From NCBI RefSeq assembly GCF_026410285.1, contig NZ_JAPMLP010000001.1:839426-903425 (forward strand): a stretch of DNA of 64,000 bases, written 5' to 3'. This document shows, piece after piece, positions 1 through 9,350 of the stretch (the stretch's first letter is position 1; each line of letters starts with the position of its first letter). Below the pieces are notes generated by a model. That model worked only from the letters and a program-made list of their open reading frames with translations, did not search any database and was not told the DNA's origin. This stretch comes from Sulfitobacter sp. F26169L (GTDB lineage: Bacteria > Pseudomonadota > Alphaproteobacteria > Rhodobacterales > Rhodobacteraceae). The translations under genes and the position numbers were made by a program.

Positions 1-41
1 TGTTCAGCAATGATCGCAATCACCTGATCTTTAACGGTCAT
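1..41 (-). CDS. N-terminus of probable acyl carrier protein (partial)
   Basis: Only 13 codons lie in the window, beginning MTVKDQVIAIIAE on the minus strand, preceded by a good ribosome site (AGAGGAAAA). The start resembles phosphopantetheine-binding acyl carrier proteins, and an acyl carrier protein would fit just downstream of lpxD. The DSL serine motif is outside the window, so the assignment is an inference from a very short stretch. Confidence 0.4.
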   Translation of the reverse strand, partial: MTVKDQVIAIIAE

Positions 42-74
42 TTTCGTTTTCCTCTTTGCACTACAAAAGGCGCA

Positions 75-1169
75 TCATTGATCCGGCGCACGTTTGAATA
101 CAGCATTTTTCAGTTCCGCGACATCTCGCATCAGGCGCGGCAAACGGCGCAGCGCCTTATAGCCTTCAACCTGCTTGTCCATCTGGGTGGCAGGATAGCC
201 CAGCATCGTCCGCCCCGCAGGCACATTCGACATCAGCTTGGTTCCCCCGCCCGCAATCACGCCATCTCCGACAAAGATGTTATCGTTCACGCCGCACTGA
301 CCGGCCAACACCACATTGTCGCCGATCGTTGCAGAACCGGCAATTCCGACCTGCCCGCAAATCAGACTGTTGCGCCCGATCACAACATTATGGCCCAAAT
401 GAACCTGGTTATCGAGCTTGGTTCCGTCCCCGATGACCGTGTCACGGATGGTGCCGCAATCAATGGTGGAGCCCATGCCGATTTCGACATCGTCACCGAT
501 ACTTACCGCGCCGAGCGAATGGATGCGCGTCCACTCTTGCGCCTTGGCCTCACCCTGATCCCCCAGCGTTTTACGCACGGATTCTACGCTGGAGGGTTCG
601 GCCGTGACAAAGGAAAACCCGTCACCGCCAATGCGCGCGCCCGGTTGGGCAATAAAATTTTTGCCGATGCTTACACGCGCACCGATGCTGACTGCCTCGC
701 GCAGATAGGCACCTGCGCCCAGCGTCACATTCCAGCCGATAAAACACTGCGGCCCAATCACACTGCCTGCGCCGATTTTTGCACCCTTTGAAATCACCGC
801 CAGCGGCCCGACACTGACGCCCTCGCCCAGTTCGGCATCGGGATCGACAAAGGCTGTGGGATGGATGCCGGCATCAAACCCCTGCCCTGCATCCAGCATT
901 TTGGTCAGCCCCGACATGGCATAGCGCGGACGCGGCGCGATAATCGCAGCGTCCAGCCCCATTGCTTGCCAGTCGGCACCCTGCCAAAGCATCGCAACAC
1001 GGGCCGCGCCTTGCGCCAGCGTTTCGGCGTATTTCGGGTTCATCGCCAGCGCCAGATCGTCCGGCCCTGCCATTGCGGGTTCGGCGGCGCGTTCGATCGA
1101 AATATCAGTGGCACCGAAGGCCTCGGCCCCCAATGCCACTGCAATGTCTTTTACGGAATGAGTGGTCAT
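75..1169 (-). CDS. lpxD: UDP-3-O-(3-hydroxymyristoyl)glucosamine N-acyltransferase LpxD
   Basis: Third enzyme of lipid A synthesis in the Raetz pathway: it adds the N-linked hydroxyacyl chain to UDP-3-O-acyl-glucosamine in the cytoplasm. The protein has an N-terminal uridine-binding region (about 1-100) and then a long left-handed parallel beta-helix of hexapeptide repeats. The HLGHNVVIG segment carries the family's catalytic histidine. The start chosen is the ATG of MTTHSVKD, preceded by GGGGAG; the reading frame extends 27 codons further upstream without a ribosome site. At 364 residues the length is normal. It precedes the probable acyl carrier protein on the same strand. Confidence 0.95.
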   Translation of the reverse strand: MTTHSVKDIAVALGAEAFGATDISIERAAEPAMAGPDDLALAMNPKYAETLAQGAARVAMLWQGADWQAMGLDAAIIAPRPRYAMSGLTKMLDAGQGFDAGIHPTAFVDPDAELGEGVSVGPLAVISKGAKIGAGSVIGPQCFIGWNVTLGAGAYLREAVSIGARVSIGKNFIAQPGARIGGDGFSFVTAEPSSVESVRKTLGDQGEAKAQEWTRIHSLGAVSIGDDVEIGMGSTIDCGTIRDTVIGDGTKLDNQVHLGHNVVIGRNSLICGQVGIAGSATIGDNVVLAGQCGVNDNIFVGDGVIAGGGTKLMSNVPAGRTMLGYPATQMDKQVEGYKALRRLPRLMRDVAELKNAVFKRAPDQ

Positions 1170-1198
1170 GTCACGCTCCCCTGAGGTTGCGCGCAGAT

Positions 1199-2815
1199 TT
1201 ACCCCTGAACGCTGTTGAGTGCCACCCCTGCCTTTTGCAATGCATCCCAAATGCGCGCATCACGGCCATAGATGTCACGACGGAAATTCAGATTTCCGCG
1301 CGCATCAGTGAAGGCAGTCCGGTATATGATGTGGATCGGCACCTTCGTTTCAAGGTTCACACGAGATTCACGCCCTGTGCGCAATTGCGCTTTGAAAAAG
1401 CCCATAGGGTCCGCTTCCTGCCGCGACAGCAGCGCCTCGGCGAAATCGAATGGATCGCTCAGGCGGACACAGCCATGGCTGAACGCGCGCACCTCGCGGT
1501 TGAACAGCGATTTTGACGGTGTGTCATGCAGGTAGATGTTGTATTTGTTCGGAAACATGAACTTTACCAATCCCAGCGCATTCGAGCGGCTGGGCGGCTG
1601 GCGCATGGAATAAGGAAAATTGCGCGCTGAATACCTGGCAAAATTCGCGGTCGAGCGGTTGACCTTGCGGCCTCTGCTATCTGTGATCTCGATATGGCGC
1701 ACTGCGTTGGGATTGTTCCGAAGCGCCGGAAGATATTCGTTCACGACGATCGAACGCGGCACATACCAGCTGGGGTTGATGACCATATGGCTCATCATGT
1801 CGGAAAATTCAGGTGTAGGACGGTCCGAGCGATTGGCTCCCACAACCGAGCGCGTTTCGAATGTTACGCGGCCGTCATCCACAATTTTCGCTGTGAAATC
1901 AGGAATGTTTACCAGAATGTGACGCGCACCGCGCTCTTTCTTCAGCCAACGTTCGCGCTCCATTGCAACCAAAACAGATTTCAAACGCGATTCGATGCTT
2001 TCGTTCAGTTCCTTGATCGTACCGCTGCCTGCAACGCCATCTGCTTCCAGCCCGTGCGCTTTTTGGAATGCCTCTACGGCGGCACTGATCGACTTATCGT
2101 ATGTCTTTGCGTTGGACCGTTCCAGATAGCCCATGACCATCAACCGGTTGCGCAGCGCAATCACCGCTGCGTCGGACTGTCCCGGCTCGACCGAGGATGC
2201 ATTTACTGTCGGTCCCCATCCGCCGCGCAAGGCCTGTTCTTGCAACAGCATCTTTTGCTTCATCAGATTACTGTATTCGATTGTGCGTGGCGCAAGACTG
2301 CGCAGATACGCAGCGGGGCGGGCGGACAGAAGACCGGATATAAGCTCGGCGCGATCTGTGTAGGACACCTCACGCTTAATTGCGGATACCACCTTTTGCG
2401 GGACAAGCGCACCGCTTTGGATGTCACGGGCGTACTGCAGGAACATGCGGGTCATCTCGACCTCGATCATGCCCAGATCACGGGCTGAACGGGCATTCCG
2501 CATCTGCCGCTCCAGCGCGTCGGCATCATAGCGGGCAACCGGTAAACCGTGATCCCCCGCGCGGCGAAGCGCATCCAGAAGTGCGGCGCGGCGCGCCTGA
2601 TGGATTTCATCCGGGCCTGTCCAGACCCCTTCGAAGTTCTGCGCGCGATAAAACTTTGCGATATCATCATCGCGCGAACCTGTTTCGGCCACCGCCTGTT
2701 TGAAGGCCGTGACCTGCGCGCCGGCCTGCTGTGGCGACGCAACAAAGAGTGCCCCCAAAGCCAGTGCGAAAGCGACCGATTTCGGCGCGTTGAAAATATG
2801 AAGTCTCGGCAACAT
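1199..2815 (-). CDS. Large L,D-transpeptidase of the YcbB/LdtD type
   Basis: Periplasmic peptidoglycan cross-linking enzyme that makes 3-3 bonds between diaminopimelate residues. The protein (538 aa) starts MLPRLHIF after an AGAGGA site, with a signal peptide ending near AGAQ, a scaffold region, a peptidoglycan-binding domain (VEAFQKAHGLEADGVAG) and a C-terminal YkuD domain. The YkuD domain has the active-site pattern HGCVRLSDP, whose cysteine is the nucleophile. The frame is open about 100 codons upstream, but that part is AT-rich and lacks a signal sequence. It is divergent from a DUF882 peptidase, so both may act on the cell wall. Confidence 0.92.
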   Translation of the reverse strand: MLPRLHIFNAPKSVAFALALGALFVASPQQAGAQVTAFKQAVAETGSRDDDIAKFYRAQNFEGVWTGPDEIHQARRAALLDALRRAGDHGLPVARYDADALERQMRNARSARDLGMIEVEMTRMFLQYARDIQSGALVPQKVVSAIKREVSYTDRAELISGLLSARPAAYLRSLAPRTIEYSNLMKQKMLLQEQALRGGWGPTVNASSVEPGQSDAAVIALRNRLMVMGYLERSNAKTYDKSISAAVEAFQKAHGLEADGVAGSGTIKELNESIESRLKSVLVAMERERWLKKERGARHILVNIPDFTAKIVDDGRVTFETRSVVGANRSDRPTPEFSDMMSHMVINPSWYVPRSIVVNEYLPALRNNPNAVRHIEITDSRGRKVNRSTANFARYSARNFPYSMRQPPSRSNALGLVKFMFPNKYNIYLHDTPSKSLFNREVRAFSHGCVRLSDPFDFAEALLSRQEADPMGFFKAQLRTGRESRVNLETKVPIHIIYRTAFTDARGNLNFRRDIYGRDARIWDALQKAGVALNSVQG

Positions 2816-3172
2816 CAGATATCCTCTGGGAATAGAAATAGTCTTGGTGTTCAAGACACTATTCTTGAACGGATCAAGGTAAGTCCACTCACAAAACCGA
2901 GAAAACAGGGGATTTTTTGCGAATTGATCGCAAAATGGTGCGCAAATGTAACCCGGAAACGCATTGCCTTTGCCATTTCGACAGATGCGCAAGAAATTGC
3001 CGAAAATTGTACTTATGATATAACGCAGTGATTCACCTCTTGGTTCCTTTTTTCCTCTATGCAATAGAGAACGGGCATCTGGGGAGATGATAATACAGTT
3101 CGTGTAACATCTCGGGCACATTGGCAGTATCCACAGGCACGCCTCACTTGGGCAAGAAACGGGACAGACAGT
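2816..3172. other. Intergenic region between divergent cell-wall genes
   Basis: About 360 bases, AT-richer than the flanking genes, between two divergent starts. It must contain promoters for the L,D-transpeptidase and the DUF882 gene. I see no convincing operator, RNA gene or small ORF in it. Confidence 0.5.
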
Positions 3173-3742
3173 ATGACAGCTAACAGTTCAATCGGCATGA
3201 CGCGCCGCGGCCTTCTTGGCGCGTTTGCGGCAACAGCCGTCACAGCCGCACCAACATTCGCAAATGCCGCAGGTTTCTTACGCGGCGCTGGCGATATCCG
3301 GCGCATCAAGATGTACTCCGGCCGGACTGGCGAGCGGATCGATATGATCTACTGGATCGAAGGCAAGTATATCAAAGACGCCGTGAAAGAGGTAAACTAT
3401 TTCATGCGCGACTGGCGGACGAATGATACGATCAAGATGGATCTGCGAACCGTAGACATCATGGCAGCAGCACATAACTTGCTGGATTCCGACGAACCTT
3501 ACATGCTGCTCTCCGGTTATCGCAGCCCTAAGACAAACGCGATGTTGCGCTCGCGCTCGCGCGGTGTTGCCAAAAACTCGCTTCACATGCGCGGTCAGGC
3601 CGCCGATCTGCGCCTCAATTCCCGCTCGGTACCTCAGATGGCGAAAGCCGCAGCAGTGTGCCGCGGTGGCGGTGTTGGCCGGTATTCAGGATCAAACTTT
3701 GTACATATGGATTGCGGCACAGTTCGCACTTGGGGCAGATAA
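3173..3742 (+). CDS. DUF882 / YcbK-type peptidase, Tat-exported
   Basis: A 189-residue protein of the DUF882 family, related to the M15 D-Ala-D-Ala carboxypeptidase fold. The N-terminus MTRRGLLGAFAATAVTAA is a twin-arginine-like signal peptide. The core shows SGYRSPKTNAMLR, SLHMRGQAADLR and NFVHMDCG, which supply the His/Asp zinc ligands of the family. A role in trimming peptidoglycan peptides is inferred. It is divergent from the large L,D-transpeptidase and is followed by a strong intrinsic terminator. Confidence 0.9.
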   Translation: MTANSSIGMTRRGLLGAFAATAVTAAPTFANAAGFLRGAGDIRRIKMYSGRTGERIDMIYWIEGKYIKDAVKEVNYFMRDWRTNDTIKMDLRTVDIMAAAHNLLDSDEPYMLLSGYRSPKTNAMLRSRSRGVAKNSLHMRGQAADLRLNSRSVPQMAKAAAVCRGGGVGRYSGSNFVHMDCGTVRTWGR

Positions 3743-3765
3743 CCCCCACCATATAGATACTGACG

Positions 3766-3793
3766 AAAGCGCTCTTTAACGAGCGCTTTTTTT
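3766..3793 (+). terminator. Intrinsic terminator after the DUF882 gene
   Basis: Nine-base perfect stem (AAAGCGCTC / GAGCGCTTT), six-base loop and a run of T. It lies 24 bases after the stop codon. Confidence 0.9.
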
Positions 3794-4495
3794 ATGTCCG
3801 GCAAGTCCGCAGCAGGCGGCGAACAGATAGATGCTATCTGATGAATGACGAAGGGAGAATAAAGAGGTAGTGTTGGGCTAATCGAGAGAAGAGCGAACAC
3901 CACGATCACATTGAAATCCAAGGTTCTTTTCCATAGAAATCCCGCCCCCCTCCGTCTTTTTCACCACCGCGCATTCGAGCAGAGCAGCTTGCTAACGAGC
4001 GAAAGTCCGATTTTCGAGACGACAGAATCTCCGAATTAAAGCGGCAGATACGTGATTAAGTAAAATTCGAGACCGGAGCAACTAACCGGGAAGCATACAT
4101 TGCCGTCGATAAAGCGGTGAAGATCATCGTTTTCAAAGGATGCGACAAAATGGGTATCTCCACCAGCCTTTCATCCCAACGTCGACGTAGGGAAAGGCTC
4201 CGTGTATCTTAGATCACATACACGCGCGTCCTGACATTTGCCAATTGGAGCAATTTTTCCGAGTTTACCGAAGCTAAAGTCAACCTTTGAAGGTCGCCCT
4301 CTGAGGAAGTTCCAACATATCCAAACTTTCCGGCCCCATTACTTTTCTAAGTAAGTGGACGTTTCTTAAAGGGACTTTGGCAGTGAGTAAGCTTCAATGG
4401 GAACAGTTATCTCACGGGATGTGTGAGCTTGCAGGACCTTGGCTTGGACCTGTCGCGGTTTGATGCCGCTCCTTTGATAGCATTTATTGCAATAA
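3794..4495. other. Gene-poor spacer upstream of the IS3 remnant
   Basis: About 700 bases with no ORF that reads like protein. Composition is AT-richer than the neighbouring operons and no RNA or repeat was recognised. It is probably decayed DNA from an old insertion. Confidence 0.5.
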
Positions 4496-5441
4496 AGGAG
4501 ACGAACTACGAGCACGGGAAGAACGGATGAACTCCGCAAGGATGCAGTGCGAATTGCGCTGACCAGCGGGCTGACACGGCGGCAGATTGCGGATGAATTA
4601 GGCGTTGGGCTTTCGACACTGAACAAGTGGGTGACAGCGCACCGCGACACGGATGTGGCATTGCCCGAGGATCGTGAGTTGAAGCGGGAGAACCAACGGC
4701 TTCGCCCGAGAACCGCATCCTCAAGGAGGACAGGGACATCTTGAAAAAAAGCCACCCAGTTCTTCGCGAGCCAAAAGCCATGAGATTTCGGTTCGTCCAC
4801 TGCCCGGCAGTGCATGTTTACATGCACGAGCGGGTTGCTGGCTTTTCGCAGCCGCCCGGCCAGTCGCAGGCAGCGCACGGATATCGTTGTTCCGGCGCAC
4901 ATCAAGGAACGGTCGCGTCTGAGTCCAGGGCAGCTACGGCAAGCCACAAATGACCGAGGAACTGAAGGAGTTCGGTGTCGATGTTGGTCATCGGTGTGTC
5001 GGTCGCCTGATGCGCGAAAACGGGGTCACGGTTGAAAGAACGCGCAAGTTCAAGGCGACCACAGTCAGCGATCATCCGTTCAACATTGCCCCGAACCTGC
5101 TGGATAGCGACTTCAGTGCGGTCGGGCCAAACCAGAAATAGGCGGGCGACATCAGCTATATCGGAGCCCGTGAGGGTTGGCTGTATCTGGCGGTCATACT
5201 CGATCTGCATTCCCGGCGTGTCATTGGTTGGGCCCCCTCTTGTGACATTGCTGCGCAATGCACTGCCGGGCAGTGGTGCAGCAATCGCATGAAGCGTGGC
5301 TTAGCGATCCGGGCCCTGAAAATGGCCATCGCCTTCCGAGAGCTACCCGAGGGCTGCATCTTCCACAGCGACCGGGGCAGGCAATACTGTTCGCATGACT
5401 ACCAAAAGATCCTGCGCCAGCAAGGCTTTAAGCCTACATAG
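4496..5441 (+). pseudogene. Decayed IS3-family insertion sequence (orfA + orfB)
   Basis: OrfA survives from about 4500: the helix-turn-helix ADELGVGLSTLNKWV and a leucine-zipper-like KRENQRL are readable, then a one-base loss shifts the frame near 4703. A run of A at 4743 sits where IS3 elements normally frameshift between orfA and orfB. OrfB can be followed through MTEELKEFGVDVGH, an amber stop at about 5140 inside the DDE core (NQK-stop-AGDISY), the LYLAVILDLHSRR segment and IFHSDRGRQYCSHDYQK, and ends abruptly at GFKPT. The final catalytic Glu region and the right end are missing. The element is dead. Confidence 0.85.
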
Positions 5442-5548
5442 CCTAGCGCACGAGACATAAGGGGCTGGGTGCGTTTGCGTCACTGCGCACCCCACCGATG
5501 ATCTGTGTCGTTATCAGGCCAGCCCAAGCGCCAATCTGTTCTGCCTTT

Positions 5549-5903
5549 TTAATTAAAGGTATCGAAAACCTGATCGTGCGCGAGAAAGGCATTGCCTATC
5601 ACGTATTGGCCTAAATCCTCACTGGGCCGTTCGATCTGCGCGATCATGCTGGCCAGTGTTGTTGCAGGAGTGGAAACGAGAAGAACACTCAGGGCTTGTG
5701 CAGCCTCTTTCAAGGTGGTCTTCCTCTGATGTGTCGTCGGGTGCGTCACAGATCGCTTGCCGTAAGTTCCACCATTCTTCCAACTACTGAACGTGGTGTT
5801 AGCTTTGCAGATGTTCTTCGTCTTGTTCAATCACAGCCACATTCTCAGCGCGCTTTGCGTCCGAAAGGCTATTCATTACGGTGTAGAGATCTTCGACATT
5901 CAT
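5549..5903 (-). pseudogene. Broken small gene of unknown function
   Basis: Reading on the minus strand from the ATG at 5903, which follows GGAAGGAC, gives 35 sensible residues ([20 protein letters not shown]...) and then a stop. Protein-like sequence continues in other frames (NLRQAICDAPDDTSEEDH, then EAAQALSVLLVSTPATTLA... to a TAA at 5549). This looks like a single gene of about 115 codons with two frameshifts. I do not recognise the family. It lies between the IS3 relic and tRNA-Ser. Confidence 0.4.
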
Positions 5904-6053
5904 GTTTTTCTGTCCTTCCATAGTATTGAGCCCAATGACTGGGTCGGAAGAAAAATTGACAGTGGACCGAAAGCTTAGTGATGGGAAAATAGATGGGAAG
6001 CACTTTTATCAAACGCCAAAATCTTATATTTATCTGATAATATGGAATATTTA

Positions 6054-6143
6054 TGGCGGATCGACAGGGATTCGAACCCTGGAGACGGTCTCCCGCCTAC
6101 ACACTTTCCAGGCGTGCGCCTTCGACCACTCGGCCACCGATCC
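6054..6143 (-). tRNA. tRNA-Ser(GGA)
   Basis: A 90-base class II tRNA on the minus strand with encoded CCA. The anticodon arm reads CACGC-CTGGAAA-GTGTG, giving anticodon GGA. The variable arm is long (GGCGGGAGACCGTCTCC region) and the T arm is GGGTTCGAATCCC. The acceptor stem GGATCGG pairs with the 3' CGATCC. Confidence 0.95.
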
Positions 6144-6213
6144 ATTGAGGCGTCTTTAACAAGGGTTTGTGCGTATGTGCAAGCCCGAAAGTGCAGCTTG
6201 GGCAAGCATTTGT

Positions 6214-6933
6214 TCAACTATCCAAATGCAGGTAAATCCGCCGGTTCATACGGCCCTTCTTCTCGATCTTGCCAAGACGCAATGCGCCGATCTCTCCGGT
6301 GCGCGCGACATGCGTCCCGCCACAGGGTTGCAGATCGATCCAGTCGTCTTCTTCGCCGATCCGCACCAGCCGGATATCCCCCGCCCCGCGCGGCGGCTTT
6401 ACGGCCATTGTTTTTACCAGTGACGGGGCAGCGTCCAGTTCTGCTTCGGTTATCCAGCCGTCACTAACCCGCGCATCCTGCTCCACAAACAGCAATAGAG
6501 ACTCCTCCAAAGCTGCGCGATCTTCCGGTGCATCGGGCATGTTAAAGTCGAGCCGCCCGTGCGTGGCCGAGATCGAACCGCCCGTAACAGCAAACGGTAT
6601 CGCGACGGAAAGCAGATGCAGCGCCGTGTGCACACGCATGTGTTTGTGGCGGCGGTCCCAGTCAAGTTGCTGCACTACATGGGCCCCGAGCGGCGGCAAT
6701 GGCCGGGGTTCGGATGGAACAAGAACAATCTGCTCGCCCTTTCCCTTCACGGCAGTCGCAATAGAGAGCCGTTTACCGTCCCATTCCAGCCAGCCGCTGT
6801 CACCGGGCTGGCCACCGCCGGTCGGGTAAAACACGGTTGCATCCAATACAATGCCGCCTTCGTCGGTATGGGCAACAACGCGTGCCTTTGCATCGCGCAA
6901 ATACGGATCCTCCCGGAACAACATACGTGTCAT
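6214..6933 (-). CDS. Alanyl-tRNA editing protein AlaX
   Basis: Free-standing trans-editing enzyme that removes serine or glycine wrongly attached to tRNA-Ala. The 239 residues match the AlaRS editing domain: the glycine motif FYPTGGGQPGDSG near the start, HTALH around residue 100, and the second zinc-ligand motif QPCGGTHV near 205. It lacks the AlaRS catalytic and tRNA-binding domains, as expected for AlaX. Its ATG overlaps the stop codon of the MscS gene (ATGA), so the two are translationally coupled at the end of the long minus-strand cluster. Confidence 0.93.
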   Translation of the reverse strand: MTRMLFREDPYLRDAKARVVAHTDEGGIVLDATVFYPTGGGQPGDSGWLEWDGKRLSIATAVKGKGEQIVLVPSEPRPLPPLGAHVVQQLDWDRRHKHMRVHTALHLLSVAIPFAVTGGSISATHGRLDFNMPDAPEDRAALEESLLLFVEQDARVSDGWITEAELDAAPSLVKTMAVKPPRGAGDIRLVRIGEEDDWIDLQPCGGTHVARTGEIGALRLGKIEKKGRMNRRIYLHLDS

Positions 6934-9350
6934 CGCTCGCCCTCTCCCTTTGCAGCAGCACTCAAGTGGGTGGGTTCCGCCTCCTGTTGTTGAACGGGTT
7001 CGCGAGCCTTCTTGGCAGGCTGTCCAAGTGTTTCGGGATTGCGGAACCAGATATCCTGCTGCGGATAGGGCATTTCAATCCCTTCTTCTGCAAACCGTTT
7101 GGCGACAGCGTGATTTACATCGTTTTTGACTGCCATCATCCAGTTTACATCCCGCAAAAACATCCGGATTTCAAAATCGAACGAACTGGCCCCGATGTTT
7201 ACAAACAGGACTGACGGGGCGGGATTGGCCAGCACCATCGGCTGGGCGGTTGCGATTTCCAACAATATCCGCTCCACCTCTTTGGTATCGCTGTCGTAGG
7301 CCACCCCGATAGGTACGATCACGCGCCCCAACGTGTTGCCACGGGTGTAGTTGGTGACGGTGTTACTAACCAGATCGGCGTTAGGTACAATGACATCTGT
7401 GCGGTCAAACGTCTCGATCCTTGTCGAGCGTACAGAGATGTCGCGAACATAACCCATCTGCCCGCCGCTTACCTCAATCCAGTCACCTTCGGAAATCGGT
7501 CGCTCTATCAGTAGGATAATGCCGGAAACGAAGTTTGATACGATGGTTTGCAGACCAAAACCGATACCAACAGACAACGCACCAGCGACGATCGCAAGCG
7601 AGCTGAGATCAATGCCCGCGCCAGTAATTGCCGCAAGAGCAGCGAGGAAAATACCGACATAGCCAATACCGGAAACAATTGCGTTCTGTCCGCCTTTGTC
7701 GATCTTTGTTTTTGGCAGAACGTTTATCTTCAACGCTCCCTGCGCCAGCCGCGTAGCCAGATATCCGACGGTAAAGATGATCGCAAATGTCAGGAAGTCG
7801 GTCGGAGAAATGCGTGAATTACCGATGGCAAATCCGCGCCGGAACGCCGCCCAGACCTCGGTCAGATCGGCGACACGTGCACCCCACACCAGCGCAAGAA
7901 CAGGCATCGCCAGTATCAGGAAAACAAGCCCGAAAAAGATCGGAAGCAAAGCCTCGCGCGCAAGCGTCCCCTGCCCTGTGACCGCGCCGTACACATCGGC
8001 GCTGAACCGTTGTAGCGCCAGAACCAGCCCCAGAATAATCAGCGTCAGGACTGTTGGATGCAGCAGGAAGGTACTTGCATTGTAATACCCTGCCGCTTGC
8101 AAAACGGGGGCCATAATCGCAACTGCCACCGCGCCTGTACCAAGACTGCGCACGAGGCGACCCAACGTGCTGGCGCGCGTCAGATCGTCATCTTCCTGTT
8201 CAACGGCTTCGATCCCGAAATGACGCAGCAACCGGCCAATCCGGTACACAGCGTAGGAAATCATTAAAGTGAAAGGAAAAGTAACAACTGTTTTGGCAAG
8301 ACTGCCGCCGCCGTCAAGTTCGATGATCCGCAGAAGCAGGAGGTTACAAACCAGCAGAACTGTGATCGCACTGACCACAAAACGTGCTTCTGCTCGGTCC
8401 TTATCGCTCAGTTCGATGAGGGCGTCTTCTTCATCACGGGCGAACACTTGTTCGGCGACCCAACGAAACCCCAGCATTACACCGCCCAGAACGGGAATCA
8501 GGATGACAAGCTGATCGGCCCGCTCTCCCAGATAACCTGTCGTCAAGGCAGCATATGCCAACAACGACAAGCCGATCAGCGGAAATACAATACGCAATAA
8601 CGAGATGATAAACTGCCAGACACCAAGCCCCCGCGCGCCCGCCTTGCGCATCCGCCCCACAATCATCGTTGACCAGCGGCGTCCGCGCACGATCAAGACC
8701 AGACCGGCGATGGTGGACAGCAATATCCCCGGAAGGTTCGCGCGGAGGTCTGCTCTGCGGCTAATTGCTTCTTCCGGAGTGACCTCTATCAACAACTGCG
8801 AGACAGCGCTCTTTATCTTAACGAGCGCCGCTGGCCAGTGGACAGGATTTAGCGGGCTTTCGACGACCTCGAAAAGCGCTTTTGCCTGTCGGTTGCGCAG
8901 AACCGTATCAATTTCGCCAATCAGACCGTCCGCGCGCGCATAGGCACTATCGGCTACCTTCACCGGCGCAGTCAGAACCGACAGTTGCTCCTCAAGCTCC
9001 TTGCGCTTCTCGGCAACCTCAGCTGCTTCCGGTGCGGCCTCGCCATCCGGCGAGGGTTCGGTAACGAGCAAGGCCAGCTGATCGCGCAAATTGGTAATTC
9101 TGTTTGAATTTATCCCGCGCGCTTCGTTGAATTCTTCGCGAAACTCGGCAAGCTGTGTGCGCAGCGCTTCAAGCGCCTCGCTTGCGGTATCGTCACTATC
9201 CACCGCCGTTTCTGCACGGTTGGCCAGATCCTGCCATTGTGCCATGTCCACGCCGGGCAATTCCTGCGCGACAAGCGCACCCGCGCACCACACCAGCCAA
9301 CAGACAAGTGCAGTAACACGGGCCGCAGAGCGGTAGAGTCTGTGAATCAT
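6930..9350 (-). CDS. MscS-family mechanosensitive channel with DUF3772 domain
   Basis: Large inner-membrane protein (806 aa) with a signal peptide, a periplasmic coiled region (DUF3772, about 30-170), many membrane helices, and a C-terminal MscS core. The core has the pore helix region GFGLQTIVSNFVSGIILLIERPISEGDWIEV and the cytoplasmic vestibule beta domain. It should open under hypo-osmotic membrane tension and release solutes. The start is the ATG after GAGGACGT, overlapping the cysK stop by four bases; alaX overlaps its own end in the same way. Confidence 0.92.
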   Translation of the reverse strand: MIHRLYRSAARVTALVCWLVWCAGALVAQELPGVDMAQWQDLANRAETAVDSDDTASEALEALRTQLAEFREEFNEARGINSNRITNLRDQLALLVTEPSPDGEAAPEAAEVAEKRKELEEQLSVLTAPVKVADSAYARADGLIGEIDTVLRNRQAKALFEVVESPLNPVHWPAALVKIKSAVSQLLIEVTPEEAISRRADLRANLPGILLSTIAGLVLIVRGRRWSTMIVGRMRKAGARGLGVWQFIISLLRIVFPLIGLSLLAYAALTTGYLGERADQLVILIPVLGGVMLGFRWVAEQVFARDEEDALIELSDKDRAEARFVVSAITVLLVCNLLLLRIIELDGGGSLAKTVVTFPFTLMISYAVYRIGRLLRHFGIEAVEQEDDDLTRASTLGRLVRSLGTGAVAVAIMAPVLQAAGYYNASTFLLHPTVLTLIILGLVLALQRFSADVYGAVTGQGTLAREALLPIFFGLVFLILAMPVLALVWGARVADLTEVWAAFRRGFAIGNSRISPTDFLTFAIIFTVGYLATRLAQGALKINVLPKTKIDKGGQNAIVSGIGYVGIFLAALAAITGAGIDLSSLAIVAGALSVGIGFGLQTIVSNFVSGIILLIERPISEGDWIEVSGGQMGYVRDISVRSTRIETFDRTDVIVPNADLVSNTVTNYTRGNTLGRVIVPIGVAYDSDTKEVERILLEIATAQPMVLANPAPSVLFVNIGASSFDFEIRMFLRDVNWMMAVKNDVNHAVAKRFAEEGIEMPYPQQDIWFRNPETLGQPAKKAREPVQQQEAEPTHLSAAAKGEGER

